Source of the DNA: Alkaliphilus metalliredigens QYMF | Lineage (GTDB): Bacteria > Bacillota > Clostridia > Peptostreptococcales > Natronincolaceae | Assembly: GCF_000016985.1 (NCBI RefSeq) | Contig: NC_009633.1 | Location: 682,001 to 746,000, forward strand | DNA length: 64,000 nucleotides | Reading direction: 5' to 3' | Shown here: positions 1-9,942 of the stretch, piece after piece | Layout: every line of letters begins with the position of its first letter | Position numbering within the stretch: position 1 is the first letter of the stretch | Translations under genes and position numbers: made by a program | Notes under the pieces: generated by a model | What the model was told of the DNA's origin: nothing | What the model saw: the letters and a program-made list of their open reading frames with translations, nothing else | Databases searched by the model: none

Positions 1-1
1 A

Positions 2-811
2 ATGGATTATGCTTCCCCTGTATCCAGTGCTCAAGTAAAATCAGCTATTTTACTGGCGGGACTTTATGGTGAAGGAGATACGATTGTCAGAGAAAAAATC
101 ACCTCACGTGATCATACGGAAAAAATGCTGAAGGGCCTAGGGGCTAATATCTCTACAGACCAAGGTGTGACTAGGCTAGGGAAATCAGAGCTCTACGGTC
201 AATCAATAGAAGTACCGGGAGATATTTCTTCTGCGGCCTTTTTTATGGCCGGGGCAGCAGCGCTACCAGGCTCTTTCTTAATCACTGAAGGTGTAGGGCT
301 AAACCCCACCCGTACGGGTATTATTGATGTGTTACGGGACATGGGAGGGGATATTGAAATCCATAACCTCCGACAAAGTGGTGGAGAAGAAATTGGGGAT
401 ATCATGATTAGAGGAAAGAAGCTTTATGGGACTGAAATTGGTAAAGAGATAATACCTCGATTGATTGACGAAATTCCAGTGCTAGCCATCATTGCTGCTA
501 CAGCTGAAGGAAAGACCATCATTACCGGGGCAGAGGAGCTAAAAGTGAAGGAATCCAATCGGATTACGGCCATGGTAACCGAGATGCAAAAAGTTGGAAT
601 CAAGGTGACAGAGCTACCTGATGGTATGGAGATAGAGGGAGGACAGGTCATCACTGGAGGCAGGGTAGAGAGCTATGGGGATCATCGTATCGCCATGGCC
701 ATGGCTATATGTGGTTTGTTTGCCCAAGAGCCTATCAAAATAAATGACAGTCAATGTATCGATATATCCTTCCCGAACTTTGAAGAGAAATTAAAGGCCG
801 TTGTTAGATAA
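2..811 (+). CDS. aroA: 3-phosphoshikimate 1-carboxyvinyltransferase (EPSP synthase), 3' part
   Basis: Transfers enolpyruvate from PEP to shikimate 3-phosphate in the cytoplasmic shikimate pathway. The window opens inside the gene: the first methionine is internal, since the following PVSSAQVKSAILLAGL matches the family core that normally lies near residue 160. The 269 residues seen are the C-terminal two thirds of a protein of about 430. Family motifs visible include GDISSAAFF, the LKVKESNRI segment and the SYGDHRIAMA segment near the end. It heads the visible part of a tightly packed aro operon, with pheA 32 bases downstream. Confidence 0.95.
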   Translation: MDYASPVSSAQVKSAILLAGLYGEGDTIVREKITSRDHTEKMLKGLGANISTDQGVTRLGKSELYGQSIEVPGDISSAAFFMAGAAALPGSFLITEGVGLNPTRTGIIDVLRDMGGDIEIHNLRQSGGEEIGDIMIRGKKLYGTEIGKEIIPRLIDEIPVLAIIAATAEGKTIITGAEELKVKESNRITAMVTEMQKVGIKVTELPDGMEIEGGQVITGGRVESYGDHRIAMAMAICGLFAQEPIKINDSQCIDISFPNFEEKLKAVVR

Positions 812-843
812 ATCAAAGATAGCGTTAGAAAGAAGGGGCTGAA

Positions 844-1671
844 ATGAAGATAGGATATTTAGGGCCTGAGGGCTCCTATAGCTATACCGCAGCAAAGTGT
901 TATGCTCCCCAAGGAACATTAATTAGCATGAGGGGCTTTAGGGAAATTATTCAGGGTGTAGAGAATGGAACAATAGAGGAAGGCATCCTGCCGATAGAGA
1001 ATTCTACAGAGGGAGCTGTTACCCAAACAATGGATGCCCTTATGGAAACAGTGGATTCTAAAATCAAAGGAGAGCTGGTTCTTCAAATACGACATAATCT
1101 GTTGAGCTTAGGGGAAAGTATAGGAGAGATCAACTATGTCGCCTCCCATCCCCAAGCCCTTGAACAATGTCGCGAGTTTTTAGCAACTCATTACCCCCAT
1201 GCGGTGTTAATTCCCAGTGAAAGCTCTTCGGCTGCTTGTCAAATGATAAAAGAGAAAGACCAGGCCTCTGCCTATGCAGCCATTGCCAACAGCTGGGCAG
1301 GGGAGAACAATGGACTAAAAACCCTTTGCAAGGATATACAGGATAATAAAAATAACCAAACCCGCTTTATTATCATAGGAATAGAAGATACAATAACTAC
1401 AGGTAATGACAAAACTTCTATTGCTTTTTCCTTTCATGAGGATTACCCTGGGAGCCTGTATGGCATCTTAAGGGAGTTCGCCCAGGAAAAAATAAATTTA
1501 ACAAGAGTGGAATCCCGTCCGGCCAAAGCAGAGCTAGGGAAATATATTTTTTATATTGATTTCAATGGTCATGGAGAGGATCAAAAGTGTAAAAGCGTGT
1601 TAGAACGTATCAGAAAAGAAGTCAATAAATTCAAGATTTTTGGGTCCTATCCCATAGGTAGGGTTTACTAA
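844..1671 (+). CDS. pheA: Prephenate dehydratase
   Basis: Converts prephenate to phenylpyruvate for phenylalanine synthesis. The 275-residue protein has the dehydratase domain first (YLGPEGSYSYTAA at the N-terminus, LPIENSTEGAV near residue 47, then NNQTRFIIIG near 175, where the family's catalytic TRF triplet is visible) and a C-terminal ACT regulatory domain (about 190-275, with PGSLYGILREFA and LTRVESRPAK, the usual phenylalanine-binding ESRP motif). There is no fused chorismate mutase, because that activity sits on the downstream shikimate kinase gene. The start has a weak AGAAGGGG ribosome site. It lies between aroA and aroC in one operon. Confidence 0.95.
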   Translation: MKIGYLGPEGSYSYTAAKCYAPQGTLISMRGFREIIQGVENGTIEEGILPIENSTEGAVTQTMDALMETVDSKIKGELVLQIRHNLLSLGESIGEINYVASHPQALEQCREFLATHYPHAVLIPSESSSAACQMIKEKDQASAYAAIANSWAGENNGLKTLCKDIQDNKNNQTRFIIIGIEDTITTGNDKTSIAFSFHEDYPGSLYGILREFAQEKINLTRVESRPAKAELGKYIFYIDFNGHGEDQKCKSVLERIRKEVNKFKIFGSYPIGRVY

Positions 1672-1683
1672 GGAGATGAGAAT

Positions 1684-2826
1684 ATGTTTCGATTACTGAC
1701 GGCAGGAGAATCCCATGGAAAAAGTTTAGTAGGGGTGATAGAAGGATTTCCTGCAAATGTGAAAATAGATATAGAGGAAATCAACAGAGACTTGGGCCGA
1801 AGGCAAAGGGGCTACGGTCGAGGGGGTAGAATGAAAATAGAAAAGGATCGGGTGGAGATTTTATCGGGGGTCAGGGGAGGTAAAACCCTAGGCAGTCCAA
1901 TTTCCTTCCTGATCGAGAACAAGGATTATGCCAATTGGGAGCCCTATATGAACCCCGAGGCTGTGGATGGAGAAGAAAAAAGGGTGACCCAGCCCCGTCC
2001 TGGTCATGGGGATCTAACAGGGACTCTTAAATATGGGTTTGATGATATTCGCAACGTTCTAGAAAGAAGTAGCGCCAGGGAAACAGCTGTAAGGGTAGCC
2101 ATAGGGAGTCTGGCAAAACAATTGATGAGAGAATTTCATATCGAGGTGTATAGTCATGTGACGGCCATCGGTAGCGTATCCCTAGGGGAGCCAGTAGAAA
2201 ATATAGAAAAAATCAAGAGAGCAGAGGATTCTGAAGTGAGATGTCTTGACCCAGAGGTAGAAAAGGCCATGATTGAGGAAATCAAAAGGGCTAAAGAAGA
2301 GGGAGACTCCCTAGGGGGCATTTTTGAAATTCATGTCACTGGTGTACCTAGAGGATTAGGAAGCTATGTTCAGTGGGACCATAAGCTAGATGCTAAGCTG
2401 GCCCATGCCCTTATGAGTATACAGGCAATCAAAGGGGTGGAGGTAGGCTGTGGATTTGACCAGGCCCAGAAAAAGGGTTCACAGGTTCACGATGAAATCT
2501 TTTTTAGTCAAGAAAAGGATTACTATCGAAAGACTAACTATGCAGGGGGTATAGAAGGGGGGATGTCTAATGGAGAAAACATCCACCTTAGATGTGCCAT
2601 GAAACCCATACCCACTCTTTACAAACCCCTTCGGACTGTAGATATAGAAACAAAGGAAGCTGTCCTAGCCACAGTGGAGCGAAGCGATAGCTGTGCGGTT
2701 CCAGCGGCCTCCATTGTGGGGGAGATGGTAGCCATTACTGTTATTGCCCAAGAATTTTTAAAAAAATTCGGCTCAGATTCTTTAGAGGAGATTCGAAAAA
2801 CATGGAAAAGTTATACATCAATTTAG
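1684..2826 (+). CDS. aroC: Chorismate synthase
   Basis: Eliminates phosphate from EPSP to give chorismate, using reduced FMN. At 380 residues it has the family's normal length. Signatures seen: LTAGESHGKSL at the N-terminus, RRQRGYGRGGRM near residue 39 (phosphate/FMN contacts), a GHGDLTGTLKYG-type segment near 105 and RSSARETAVRVA near 128. It starts 12 bases after pheA with a GGAGATG ribosome site. Its last 25 bases overlap aroB, which suggests translational coupling. Confidence 0.97.
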   Translation: MFRLLTAGESHGKSLVGVIEGFPANVKIDIEEINRDLGRRQRGYGRGGRMKIEKDRVEILSGVRGGKTLGSPISFLIENKDYANWEPYMNPEAVDGEEKRVTQPRPGHGDLTGTLKYGFDDIRNVLERSSARETAVRVAIGSLAKQLMREFHIEVYSHVTAIGSVSLGEPVENIEKIKRAEDSEVRCLDPEVEKAMIEEIKRAKEEGDSLGGIFEIHVTGVPRGLGSYVQWDHKLDAKLAHALMSIQAIKGVEVGCGFDQAQKKGSQVHDEIFFSQEKDYYRKTNYAGGIEGGMSNGENIHLRCAMKPIPTLYKPLRTVDIETKEAVLATVERSDSCAVPAASIVGEMVAITVIAQEFLKKFGSDSLEEIRKTWKSYTSI

Positions 2827-3872
2827 ATGAAAATAGTTATTGGATTTATATCGGGAAAGGATTGCTGCCAACCCTAGGAAAACATGTAGCCGGTGCAGAC
2901 AAAATCCTACTCATTACCGATGAAAATGTAGAAAAATATTATGGAGATCAAATAACCCAGATAGTAGAGGGTCGTATTTTAGAAAAAGTGATCCTACGCC
3001 CAGGGGAACCAACAAAAAATCTTGGAAATGTAGGGCATTTGCTAGAGATTATGTTAGAGAAGGGTCTTACCCGAAGCTCCAAGGTGATTGCCCTAGGGGG
3101 TGGTGTCATCGGAGATATCGCAGGCTTTACGGCCTCTATCTATATGCGGGGAATTGATTTTATCCAAGTCCCAACAACCCTATTAGCCCAAGTAGACAGT
3201 AGTGTAGGAGGGAAAACTGGAGTCAATCTGGAACAGGGTAAAAATATGGTAGGAAGCTTTTATCAGCCCAAGGTTGTTGTGATTGACATCGATTTATTAA
3301 AAACATTGCCTCATAGAGAGTTGATTAGTGGCCTTGGTGAAATCATTAAATACGGTATTATTTATGATGGTGAGTTTTTTGATTACATCAATGAAAATCT
3401 ATGGAATCTATTAGCCTTAGAAGAAACCGTGGTGACGAAGATAATCAAGCGTTGCTGTGAAATAAAAGCAGCCATTGTTTCACAGGATGAACAGGAGATG
3501 GGTGTAAGAAAAATATTAAATTTTGGTCATACCATAGGGCATGGTATAGAAGCCTTAACCCACTATGAGAAATACACCCATGGGGAAGCTGTCATACTAG
3601 GGATGTATTATGAGGCCCAAATAGCTAAAAATAGGGGTTATATAGATGAAAGTTACTTTAGAGACATAGAGATGATTATTAGAAAGACAGGGTTGGATTT
3701 AAATATAAGCCAATTTATATTAACGGACTTATTGGATGCCATGACAAAAGATAAGAAAAACAAAGGAGGCAAAATCTCATTTATTTTACCTAGGGGAAAG
3801 GGAAATGTTCAAGAGGTTTTGTTGACTCCAGAGGAGTTAGCTACTTTTTTATATACATATTTATATGTATAA
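2802..3872 (+). CDS. aroB: 3-dehydroquinate synthase
   Basis: Catalyses the second shikimate-pathway step, DAHP to 3-dehydroquinate, with NAD and a divalent metal. The 356-residue length is typical. Visible motifs are GGGVIGDIAGF (NAD-binding, about residue 100), VPTTLLAQVDSSVGGKTGVN and the metal-binding histidines in FGHTIGHGIEAL and THGEAV. The ATG lies inside the 3' end of aroC, 25 bases before its stop, with a GAGGAGA ribosome site in aroC codons. The gene order aroC-aroB-aroK is typical of aro operons. Confidence 0.97.
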   Translation: MEKLYINLDENSYWIYIGKGLLPTLGKHVAGADKILLITDENVEKYYGDQITQIVEGRILEKVILRPGEPTKNLGNVGHLLEIMLEKGLTRSSKVIALGGGVIGDIAGFTASIYMRGIDFIQVPTTLLAQVDSSVGGKTGVNLEQGKNMVGSFYQPKVVVIDIDLLKTLPHRELISGLGEIIKYGIIYDGEFFDYINENLWNLLALEETVVTKIIKRCCEIKAAIVSQDEQEMGVRKILNFGHTIGHGIEALTHYEKYTHGEAVILGMYYEAQIAKNRGYIDESYFRDIEMIIRKTGLDLNISQFILTDLLDAMTKDKKNKGGKISFILPRGKGNVQEVLLTPEELATFLYTYLYV

Positions 3873-3896
3873 CTGAGCGTAAAGGTGGAGAATAGT

Positions 3897-4706
3897 TTGG
3901 AAATAATAGAGGAACTTCGAAAAGAAATTGATGAATGTGACCGCGTATTAATGAAAACATTTGAAAAAAGAATGGAATTGGTTATGAAGATTTTAGAAAA
4001 TAAACGAAAAAATAACCTACCGATCTTCCATGCCCAAAGAGAGCAAGAGATAATGGAGAAAGCGTTGCGAAACATAAATGGGGAACAGTATGTACAGGAA
4101 GCAGAGCAGTTTTTGCAAGGAATCATGAAATTAAGTAGAAGTATACAGTCCAAAAATCTTTTTCCATATAATATTGTACTGGCAGGATTCATGGGGACGG
4201 GTAAATCTACTGTGGGGAGAGATTTATCTCAAAAGCTAGAGATGAGGTATGTGGACACAGATGCAATGATCGAAGAAAGAATGGGTATGACCATTAAAAA
4301 AATATTTAAAGAGTATGGAGAAGCATATTTTAGAAAGCTGGAAGAGGAATTGGTGGCAGAGGTGAGTCATCTTAAAAATACGATTATTTTCTGTGGTGGG
4401 GGTGTGGTTCTGAAGGGACAAAATGTCTCTAATTTAAAATTAAATGGAAGAGTGATACTGCTTCAAGCAGAGCCAGAGAACATTTATCAACGAATTAAAC
4501 AAGATGATACAAGACCTGTACTTAAGGATCAGATGAGCCTAGAGGGTATAGAGAACCTATTAAAACAGAGAAATAAAGCTTATAGCGAATCTGCCGATAT
4601 GGTAATACAAACTGATGATAAAACGGTAGATGAGATTAGTACTGAAATCATTACGAAGTTATACGCTATGAATCAGTCTTTCCAACAGAAGGAAGGCAAA
4701 AAATGA
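3897..4706 (+). CDS. aroK: Chorismate mutase-shikimate kinase fusion
   Basis: Bifunctional enzyme. An N-terminal AroQ-type chorismate mutase helical domain (about 1-88; LRKEIDECDRVLMKTFEKRM, and HAQREQEIMEKA near 45) is followed by a complete shikimate kinase (Walker A GFMGTGKST near 96; DTDAMIEERMGM; FRKLEEELVAEV; FCGGGVVLK). I place the start at TTG 3897 because AAAGGTGGAG lies six bases ahead of it. A GTG at 3885 is in frame but overlaps that ribosome site. It pairs the branch-point mutase with the kinase that feeds it and is the last gene of the aro operon, ending at a strong terminator. Confidence 0.92.
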   Translation: MEIIEELRKEIDECDRVLMKTFEKRMELVMKILENKRKNNLPIFHAQREQEIMEKALRNINGEQYVQEAEQFLQGIMKLSRSIQSKNLFPYNIVLAGFMGTGKSTVGRDLSQKLEMRYVDTDAMIEERMGMTIKKIFKEYGEAYFRKLEEELVAEVSHLKNTIIFCGGGVVLKGQNVSNLKLNGRVILLQAEPENIYQRIKQDDTRPVLKDQMSLEGIENLLKQRNKAYSESADMVIQTDDKTVDEISTEIITKLYAMNQSFQQKEGKK

Positions 4707-4714
4707 GACATAAA

Positions 4715-4749
4715 AAAAGAGGTAGATGATAATCATCTACCTCTTTTAC
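4715..4749. terminator. Bidirectional terminator between aroK and argH
   Basis: A 16-bp perfect inverted repeat (AAAAGAGGTAGATGAT at 4715-4730, mate at 4732-4747) has A-tracts on its left and T-tracts on its right. It can therefore terminate both the plus-strand aro operon and the minus-strand arg operon that converge here. Confidence 0.88.
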
Positions 4750-4788
4750 ATCAACATAACCCAAACTTTAAATATGGAATTTCCACAT

Positions 4789-6171
4789 TTAAGAAAGAAC
4801 CTCTTCAATAAAGACTCTAGCTTGATTCACCATAATCAAAACATTGGTAGGAGATGTGGAGCCCTGTGAAATTTTAGAGGCAACACAATTCTCGATTTGA
4901 ATCACTTCAAGTATATCTTCTGTAAATGTTGGTGAAAAGTTTTGGAATTCATCTAAGGTTAAATCTTCAATGGTTTTGCTGGTTTGTACACAGTGCAATA
5001 CCATTTTTCCAACGATTTCGTGGGCACTTCTAAAGGGAACCCCTTTTTTCACTAGATAATCAGCGACATCGGTGGCGTTCATGAAGCCTTCCTTTGTGGC
5101 CTTTTTCATGTTTTCTTTTTTAAAGGTGGTGCTTTTGATCATTTCATTAAAAATTTCTAAACAACCCTTTACATTATCTACTGTATCAAATAGAGGGATT
5201 TTATCCTCCTGCATATCCTTGTTATAGGCTAAAGGTAAAGCCTTCATCATGGTCATGATATTCACTTGGTTCCCATAGACTCGGCCGGTTTTTCCTCTGA
5301 TTAATTCTGCAAGATCAGGATTTTTCTTTTGGGGCATAATGCTACTACCGGTGCTATAGGCATCATCCATTTCGATGAAGCCAAACTCTGCAGTATTCCA
5401 AATAATCAATTCCTCACAGAATCGACTGAGGTGCATCATAATGATGGAGGCAGTATTGTTAAATTCGATGATAAAGTCTCGGTCACTGACAGCATCTAAT
5501 GAGTTTTCGCAGATGGCGTCAAATCCAAGCTCTTTTGCCAAGAAGACTCTGTCGGTGGCATAGGTGGTACCTGCTAAGGCACCAGCACCCAAGGGCATCA
5601 CATTGACTCTCTTATAGCAGTCCAATAGTCGTTCGTGATCTCTTTTGAACATTTGGAAATAAGCCATAAAATGATGTCCTAATGTCACAGCCTGGGCTCT
5701 TTGAAGATGTGTATAGCCTGGCATAATGGTATCAACGTGTTTTTCAGCAATATCAGTAAATGTTATCAACAATTGCTTAATTAATTCACAGATTTCAAGG
5801 ATTTCTTCTCGTAAATAGAGACGGATATCCACAGCCACTTGGTCATTTCGACTTCGTGCTGTATGGAGCTTTTTACCAACTTCTCCGATGGAATCGATCA
5901 AAAGCGTTTCAATGTTCATATGGATATCCTCTAGCTCTAATTGAAATTCAACTTTGCCCGCTTCAATATCAGCTAAGATGGATTGAAGTCCCTCTACAAT
6001 TAGTTGTGATTCCTGCTTTGTAATGATGTTAGCGTGAGCCAGCATTTTTGCATGGGCAACACTGCCGGCTATATCGTATTTATACAGTTTTTGATCAAAT
6101 TCGATGGATGCGTTAAATTGATCTACAAGTGCAGCTGTATTTTTGGAAAAACGCCCACCCCATAGTTTCAT
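4789..6171 (-). CDS. argH: Argininosuccinate lyase
   Basis: Splits argininosuccinate to arginine and fumarate, the last step of arginine synthesis. The 460-residue length is normal. The superfamily signature [12 protein letters not shown], which holds the flexible catalytic serine loop, is present, as are [12 protein letters not shown] and GYTHLQRAQ with the catalytic histidine. Its ATG overlaps the argG stop by four bases, so the two are translationally coupled as argGH. Confidence 0.97.
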   Translation of the reverse strand: MKLWGGRFSKNTAALVDQFNASIEFDQKLYKYDIAGSVAHAKMLAHANIITKQESQLIVEGLQSILADIEAGKVEFQLELEDIHMNIETLLIDSIGEVGKKLHTARSRNDQVAVDIRLYLREEILEICELIKQLLITFTDIAEKHVDTIMPGYTHLQRAQAVTLGHHFMAYFQMFKRDHERLLDCYKRVNVMPLGAGALAGTTYATDRVFLAKELGFDAICENSLDAVSDRDFIIEFNNTASIIMMHLSRFCEELIIWNTAEFGFIEMDDAYSTGSSIMPQKKNPDLAELIRGKTGRVYGNQVNIMTMMKALPLAYNKDMQEDKIPLFDTVDNVKGCLEIFNEMIKSTTFKKENMKKATKEGFMNATDVADYLVKKGVPFRSAHEIVGKMVLHCVQTSKTIEDLTLDEFQNFSPTFTEDILEVIQIENCVASKISQGSTSPTNVLIMVNQARVFIEEVLS

Positions 6172-7412
6172 ATGATTTTCTTTTCCTTTGCCTCACCTTG
6201 TAGCTTTTCCTCAAGCATTAAGGCACGAATGGTTAATGGTAGGGCAAATAAGTTTATAAATCCTTCAGCATCCTGTTGGTTATAAACATGGTCTTCTCCA
6301 AATGTAACAAAGTCCTCATTGTATAGAGAGAAAGGAGAAGCGGAAGCAACAGCCGTACAATTTCCTTTGTAGAGCTTTAATTTAACTTGGCCTGTCACAA
6401 ACTCTTGTGTACTATTAACGAATTGATCTAGTGCATCTTTCAGTGGTGTATGCCAAAGACCATCATAAACCAACTGTGCATATTTTACAGAAATGCCCTT
6501 CTTAAAGCTTGTGGTATCTCTGTCTAATGTTAATTTTTCTAATGCCTTATGTGCTGCAAATAATAGGGTACCACCTGGTGTTTCGTAAACCCCACGGGAT
6601 TTCATTCCAACTAGACGATTTTCAACAATATCAATAATGCCTACCCCATGGGCGCCACCAAGTTTATTTAATGTAGTCAGCATGTCAATCGGTTCGTATT
6701 TGACACCGTCAACTGCCACAGGAATTCCTTTGTAAAATTCAAGTTCAACATAGGTAGGTGTATCCGGTGACTTTTCAGGGGACACACTGAGCTTATAGAT
6801 AGTATCATCATGCTCATTCCATGGATTTTCAAGATTACCACCCTCATGGCTAATATGCCAAATGTTTTCATCACGGCTATAAATGTCTTTCTTTGTAACG
6901 GGGATTGGAATCCCATGCTGTACTGCATAATCAATGCAATCTTCTCTAGATTTTAAATCCCATGTTCTCCAAGGTGCAATGATTTTAAGATTTGGATTCA
7001 ATGCCTTAATCGTAGCTTCAAATCGTACTTGATCATTTCCTTTGCCAGTGGCTCCGTGGGCAATGGCAACAGCCCCTTCTTTTTCAGCGATTTCTACTAG
7101 TTTTTTCGAAATCAATGGTCTTGCAAAGGAAGTACCTAATAAGTAATCATCTTCATATACAGCGCCGGCCTTAAGGGTAGGGAATATATAATCAGTAATG
7201 AATTCTTCAGTGACATCAACAATATAAGCCTTAGAAGCACCGGTTGCCAGGGCCTTCTTTTTAATAGCTGCAAAATCCTCTGTTTGCCCGACATTCACAC
7301 AGGCCGCGATGACCTCATAGCCATAGGTTTCTTCTAACCATTTAAGTATCACGGAAGTGTCTAAGCCTCCAGAATAAGCTAATACAACTTTTTTCTTGTT
7401 TTTTGTTTCCAT
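6168..7412 (-). CDS. argG: Argininosuccinate synthase
   Basis: ATP-dependent condensation of citrulline and aspartate. The 414-residue protein shows the N-type ATP pyrophosphatase P-loop [10 protein letters not shown] near residue 13, [13 protein letters not shown] near 120 (citrulline/aspartate contacts) and YETPGGTLL near 277. It has a good ribosome site (GAGGAGGTTTTC read on the minus strand). It is first in the argGH operon, and its promoter region carries a sigma-A promoter with a possible ArgR operator at 7446-7490. Confidence 0.97.
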   Translation of the reverse strand: METKNKKKVVLAYSGGLDTSVILKWLEETYGYEVIAACVNVGQTEDFAAIKKKALATGASKAYIVDVTEEFITDYIFPTLKAGAVYEDDYLLGTSFARPLISKKLVEIAEKEGAVAIAHGATGKGNDQVRFEATIKALNPNLKIIAPWRTWDLKSREDCIDYAVQHGIPIPVTKKDIYSRDENIWHISHEGGNLENPWNEHDDTIYKLSVSPEKSPDTPTYVELEFYKGIPVAVDGVKYEPIDMLTTLNKLGGAHGVGIIDIVENRLVGMKSRGVYETPGGTLLFAAHKALEKLTLDRDTTSFKKGISVKYAQLVYDGLWHTPLKDALDQFVNSTQEFVTGQVKLKLYKGNCTAVASASPFSLYNEDFVTFGEDHVYNQQDAEGFINLFALPLTIRALMLEEKLQGEAKEKKII

Positions 7413-7445
7413 ATTGAAAACCTCCTCGACTTTATCTTAAATCCT

Positions 7446-7490
7446 ATTATAACAAAAAAATAGAATTATGCAATATAAATATGCAAATTA
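7446..7490 (-). promoter_or_regulatory. argGH promoter with possible ArgR operator
   Basis: On the minus strand TTGCAT (7468-7473) and TATAAT (7446-7451) are separated by 16 bases. A second TTGCAT lies just upstream (7481-7486). The AT-rich GCATATTTATATTGCATAA stretch over the -35 resembles an ARG box, as expected for arginine repression. The promoter is well supported; the operator is inference. Confidence 0.6.
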
Positions 7491-7617
7491 ATTAATAAAT
7501 ATACATAAAAAATAAATAATATGTCATGAAATAAAAAAAAACACCTAATTGATCTAGGTCAATAGAGAAACCTAGGACAAAAAGACGTTTTAAAATTTAT
7601 GAATTTACTGGATATCA

Positions 7618-8052
7618 TTACGTAACCAGACGAATTCCCCCTCGGAACTTTACTTTCCAATAGCCGTGGATTGAGCTGATTTTAAACCCTCTCGTCAGCA
7701 TCACATGGGCAAATTCATTGGAGTTGATCATGATTCCTGTATGAGTCACAACACCTCTGTTGATCGCAAAATATACTAGATCTAAAGTCTGGAGAGACTC
7801 GAAAGGAACAGATTCTCCATCTAGACTCTGTAATCCTCTTAAATATCTCTCGGGATCATATCGATACCAGTTAGATTTAACATCAAAGCCATCTCCTGAG
7901 GGAAGGTCGATCCCAAATTCTTTGTAAACCAGAATCAAAAATCCCAAGCAATCTAGTCCTTCTTCTAAAGAGCGGCCATTATGTCGGAATCGTGCATATC
8001 TAAAATTTTCAACTAAAGAATTTAATTTATCTTCGTCATATTTTGTTATCAT
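7618..8052 (-). CDS. NlpC/P60-like cysteine hydrolase
   Basis: Small 144-residue protein with the NlpC/P60 papain-like pattern: Cys35 in EGLDCLGFLI, His104 in THTGIMI and His116 in EFAHVML. The 12-residue spacing of the two histidines matches characterised family members. It has no signal peptide, SH3 domain or membrane segment, so it may act inside the cell. Cell-wall peptide hydrolysis is the family norm, but the substrate here is unknown. It is a single gene, lying 205 bases upstream of argG on the same strand. Confidence 0.75.
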   Translation of the reverse strand: MITKYDEDKLNSLVENFRYARFRHNGRSLEEGLDCLGFLILVYKEFGIDLPSGDGFDVKSNWYRYDPERYLRGLQSLDGESVPFESLQTLDLVYFAINRGVVTHTGIMINSNEFAHVMLTRGFKISSIHGYWKVKFRGGIRLVT

Positions 8053-8182
8053 ATAATCATCCCTTTTATTATTAAAGTTTTTTTACAAATTTTATTCTAG
8101 ATTAATTCTCATTCTAGTTTATGAAAATGAGAGACAATTGGTGTTTTATAAAAAAATTCACCACGGATATGCTTAAATATGA

Positions 8183-8302
8183 AAAGGGAAGAAGGAACAT
8201 GTTTTTCAAGCTATTGCCATTGCCAATGCCGATACAGTATTTCAAGAGGGAGGATCCATTATTCATCATTTAGTTGAAGGATTAGAAATACATCGAAGGT
8301 AA
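8183..8302 (+). pseudogene. Possible gene remnant, unidentified
   Basis: A start-less 39-codon open stretch reads HVFQAIAIANADTVFQEGGS and onward to LEIHRR before TAA at 8300. Its composition looks protein-like rather than random. It sits alone in the 399-base gap (8053-8451) between the divergent NlpC and histidine kinase genes. There is no ATG or ribosome site in frame, and a TGA lies directly upstream. I do not recognise the family. The rest of the gap is AT-rich and holds a TATAAT at 8356-8361 that could serve the kinase operon. Confidence 0.3.
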
Positions 8303-8451
8303 ATAATTAATAAACATTTAATAATTTGTTTAATCACAGTTCATAAATATAAATTATAATAGTAGTATACAGGAAACTTAATTTAGCACGAATGGATAGG
8401 ATGCATAATAGATAAAAAAAGGTGCAACACATTAGAAAAGAGGATTAACCT

Positions 8452-9942
8452 ATGACCATTAAGTGGAGACTGAGAATTTCATACATTGCTATGCTGATCA
8501 TTCCATGTATACTCATGCTGATTGGAGGATGGCTCCTTAGTGAAGTGCTGGATTATGGTGGGAATTATGAGCTTTTAGAAAATCATAATCCCCTAGAGAA
8601 AACCTTAGATATAAGCCAACAGATGCTAGGTGTCATTAATAGACAAATACTAGAGGATCCTGACCAGTTAGCTAATCAGGATTATATTAAACAGTTAGAA
8701 AGTGGGGTTGCCCTCAGTAATGCAGGTATGATTATTAGAAAGGATGACGAAATCATTCATGTGCCGGAATTTTTAGAGGAAAGAAAAAATGAGATTACAT
8801 TACTCCCCTTTAAAGGCGAAGGAATACAGGGCGAATCTATTTTAGGTAATCCCAAAGAGATGATCCAGATGCGACTGTATGATTTTTATTTTTCCGATAG
8901 TAGTGAAGGAAGTGTGTATTTAGTGGTAAACACACTGCCGCTGAGAGCAGGACTGCTAAAACTCCGAAAGCTATTCACAATCTTCTCATTACTTGCCTTG
9001 GGATTGACCAATGGAATTTTAACTATTTTAGTCTATAGAAGTATTATTACTCCTTTGAAGGAATTGCAATATGCTTCTAATGAAATTAGGGAAGGCAATT
9101 TAGACTATACAATTGATAACCACTTTCACGATGAGTTTGGAGAAGCCATTAAATCCTTTGAGGGAATGCGGGGAAAATTAAAGGAATCTTTAGAAAGTCA
9201 GCAACAGTATGAGGAAAACCGTAAAATATTAATTTCAAATATCTCTCATGATTTAAAAACACCAATCACATCGATCAAAGGATATATTGAAGGAATTAAG
9301 GATGGTGTGGCAGATACTCCGGAAAAGATGGATAAATATATAGGAACCATCTATAAAAAAGCAGAAGATATGGATCACTTGATTGAGAATTTATTTCTTT
9401 TGTCAAAGCTAGATCTACAAAAGCTTCCCTTTGATTTTAAAGTCTTTGATATTGTGGGCTATCTGAAGGATATTGGGGAGGAATTAAATTTTGATCTAAA
9501 GAAAAAACAAATACAGTTATCATTAAAGCTCCCAGAGGAGAATATAATGATCAATGCAGATGGAAATAACTTGAGAAGAGTCATTACAAATGTCGTTGAT
9601 AATTGTATTAAATATGCAGATCGCACACCAATTGAAATTCATTTAACCCTAAAGAATCGGAAGGAAGATGTACTGGTAGAGATCCAAGATAATGGAAGGG
9701 GAATTTCCAAGGAAGCATTGCCCCATATATTTGATGATTTTTATCGAGCGGACCCTTCAAGAAATGCCAATACTGTAGGGAGTGGATTAGGTCTGGCCAT
9801 TTTCAAGAAAATAATTGAAGAGCATGATGGAACGGTTTGGATTGAAAGTGAAGTCAACCAAGGGACTCGCGTATACTTTACCCTCCCCAAATATGCTAGA
9901 GAGGAGCAGACAGATGAAAAAGATATTGATTCTAGAAGATGA
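8452..9942 (+). CDS. Membrane sensor histidine kinase
   Basis: 496-residue two-component kinase. An N-terminal membrane helix (about 9-30) is followed by an extracellular domain of about 140 residues, a second helix (about 172-196), HAMP (about 196-248), HisKA with phospho-acceptor His266 in NISHDLKTPITSIKG, and HATPase (N box NVVDNCIKYA, G1 DNGRGIS, G2 GSGLGLAI). It resembles BaeS/PhoR-type kinases. Its 3' end overlaps the response regulator gene by 29 bases. The signal sensed is not evident. Confidence 0.9.
   Translation: MTIKWRLRISYIAMLIIPCILMLIGGWLLSEVLDYGGNYELLENHNPLEKTLDISQQMLGVINRQILEDPDQLANQDYIKQLESGVALSNAGMIIRKDDEIIHVPEFLEERKNEITLLPFKGEGIQGESILGNPKEMIQMRLYDFYFSDSSEGSVYLVVNTLPLRAGLLKLRKLFTIFSLLALGLTNGILTILVYRSIITPLKELQYASNEIREGNLDYTIDNHFHDEFGEAIKSFEGMRGKLKESLESQQQYEENRKILISNISHDLKTPITSIKGYIEGIKDGVADTPEKMDKYIGTIYKKAEDMDHLIENLFLLSKLDLQKLPFDFKVFDIVGYLKDIGEELNFDLKKKQIQLSLKLPEENIMINADGNNLRRVITNVVDNCIKYADRTPIEIHLTLKNRKEDVLVEIQDNGRGISKEALPHIFDDFYRADPSRNANTVGSGLGLAIFKKIIEEHDGTVWIESEVNQGTRVYFTLPKYAREEQTDEKDIDSRR

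Noticed and set aside
9815-9913. Longer N-terminus for the response regulator
   Set aside because: The extra 33 codons overlap the kinase gene, lack a ribosome site and precede the canonical MKKILILEDD start.
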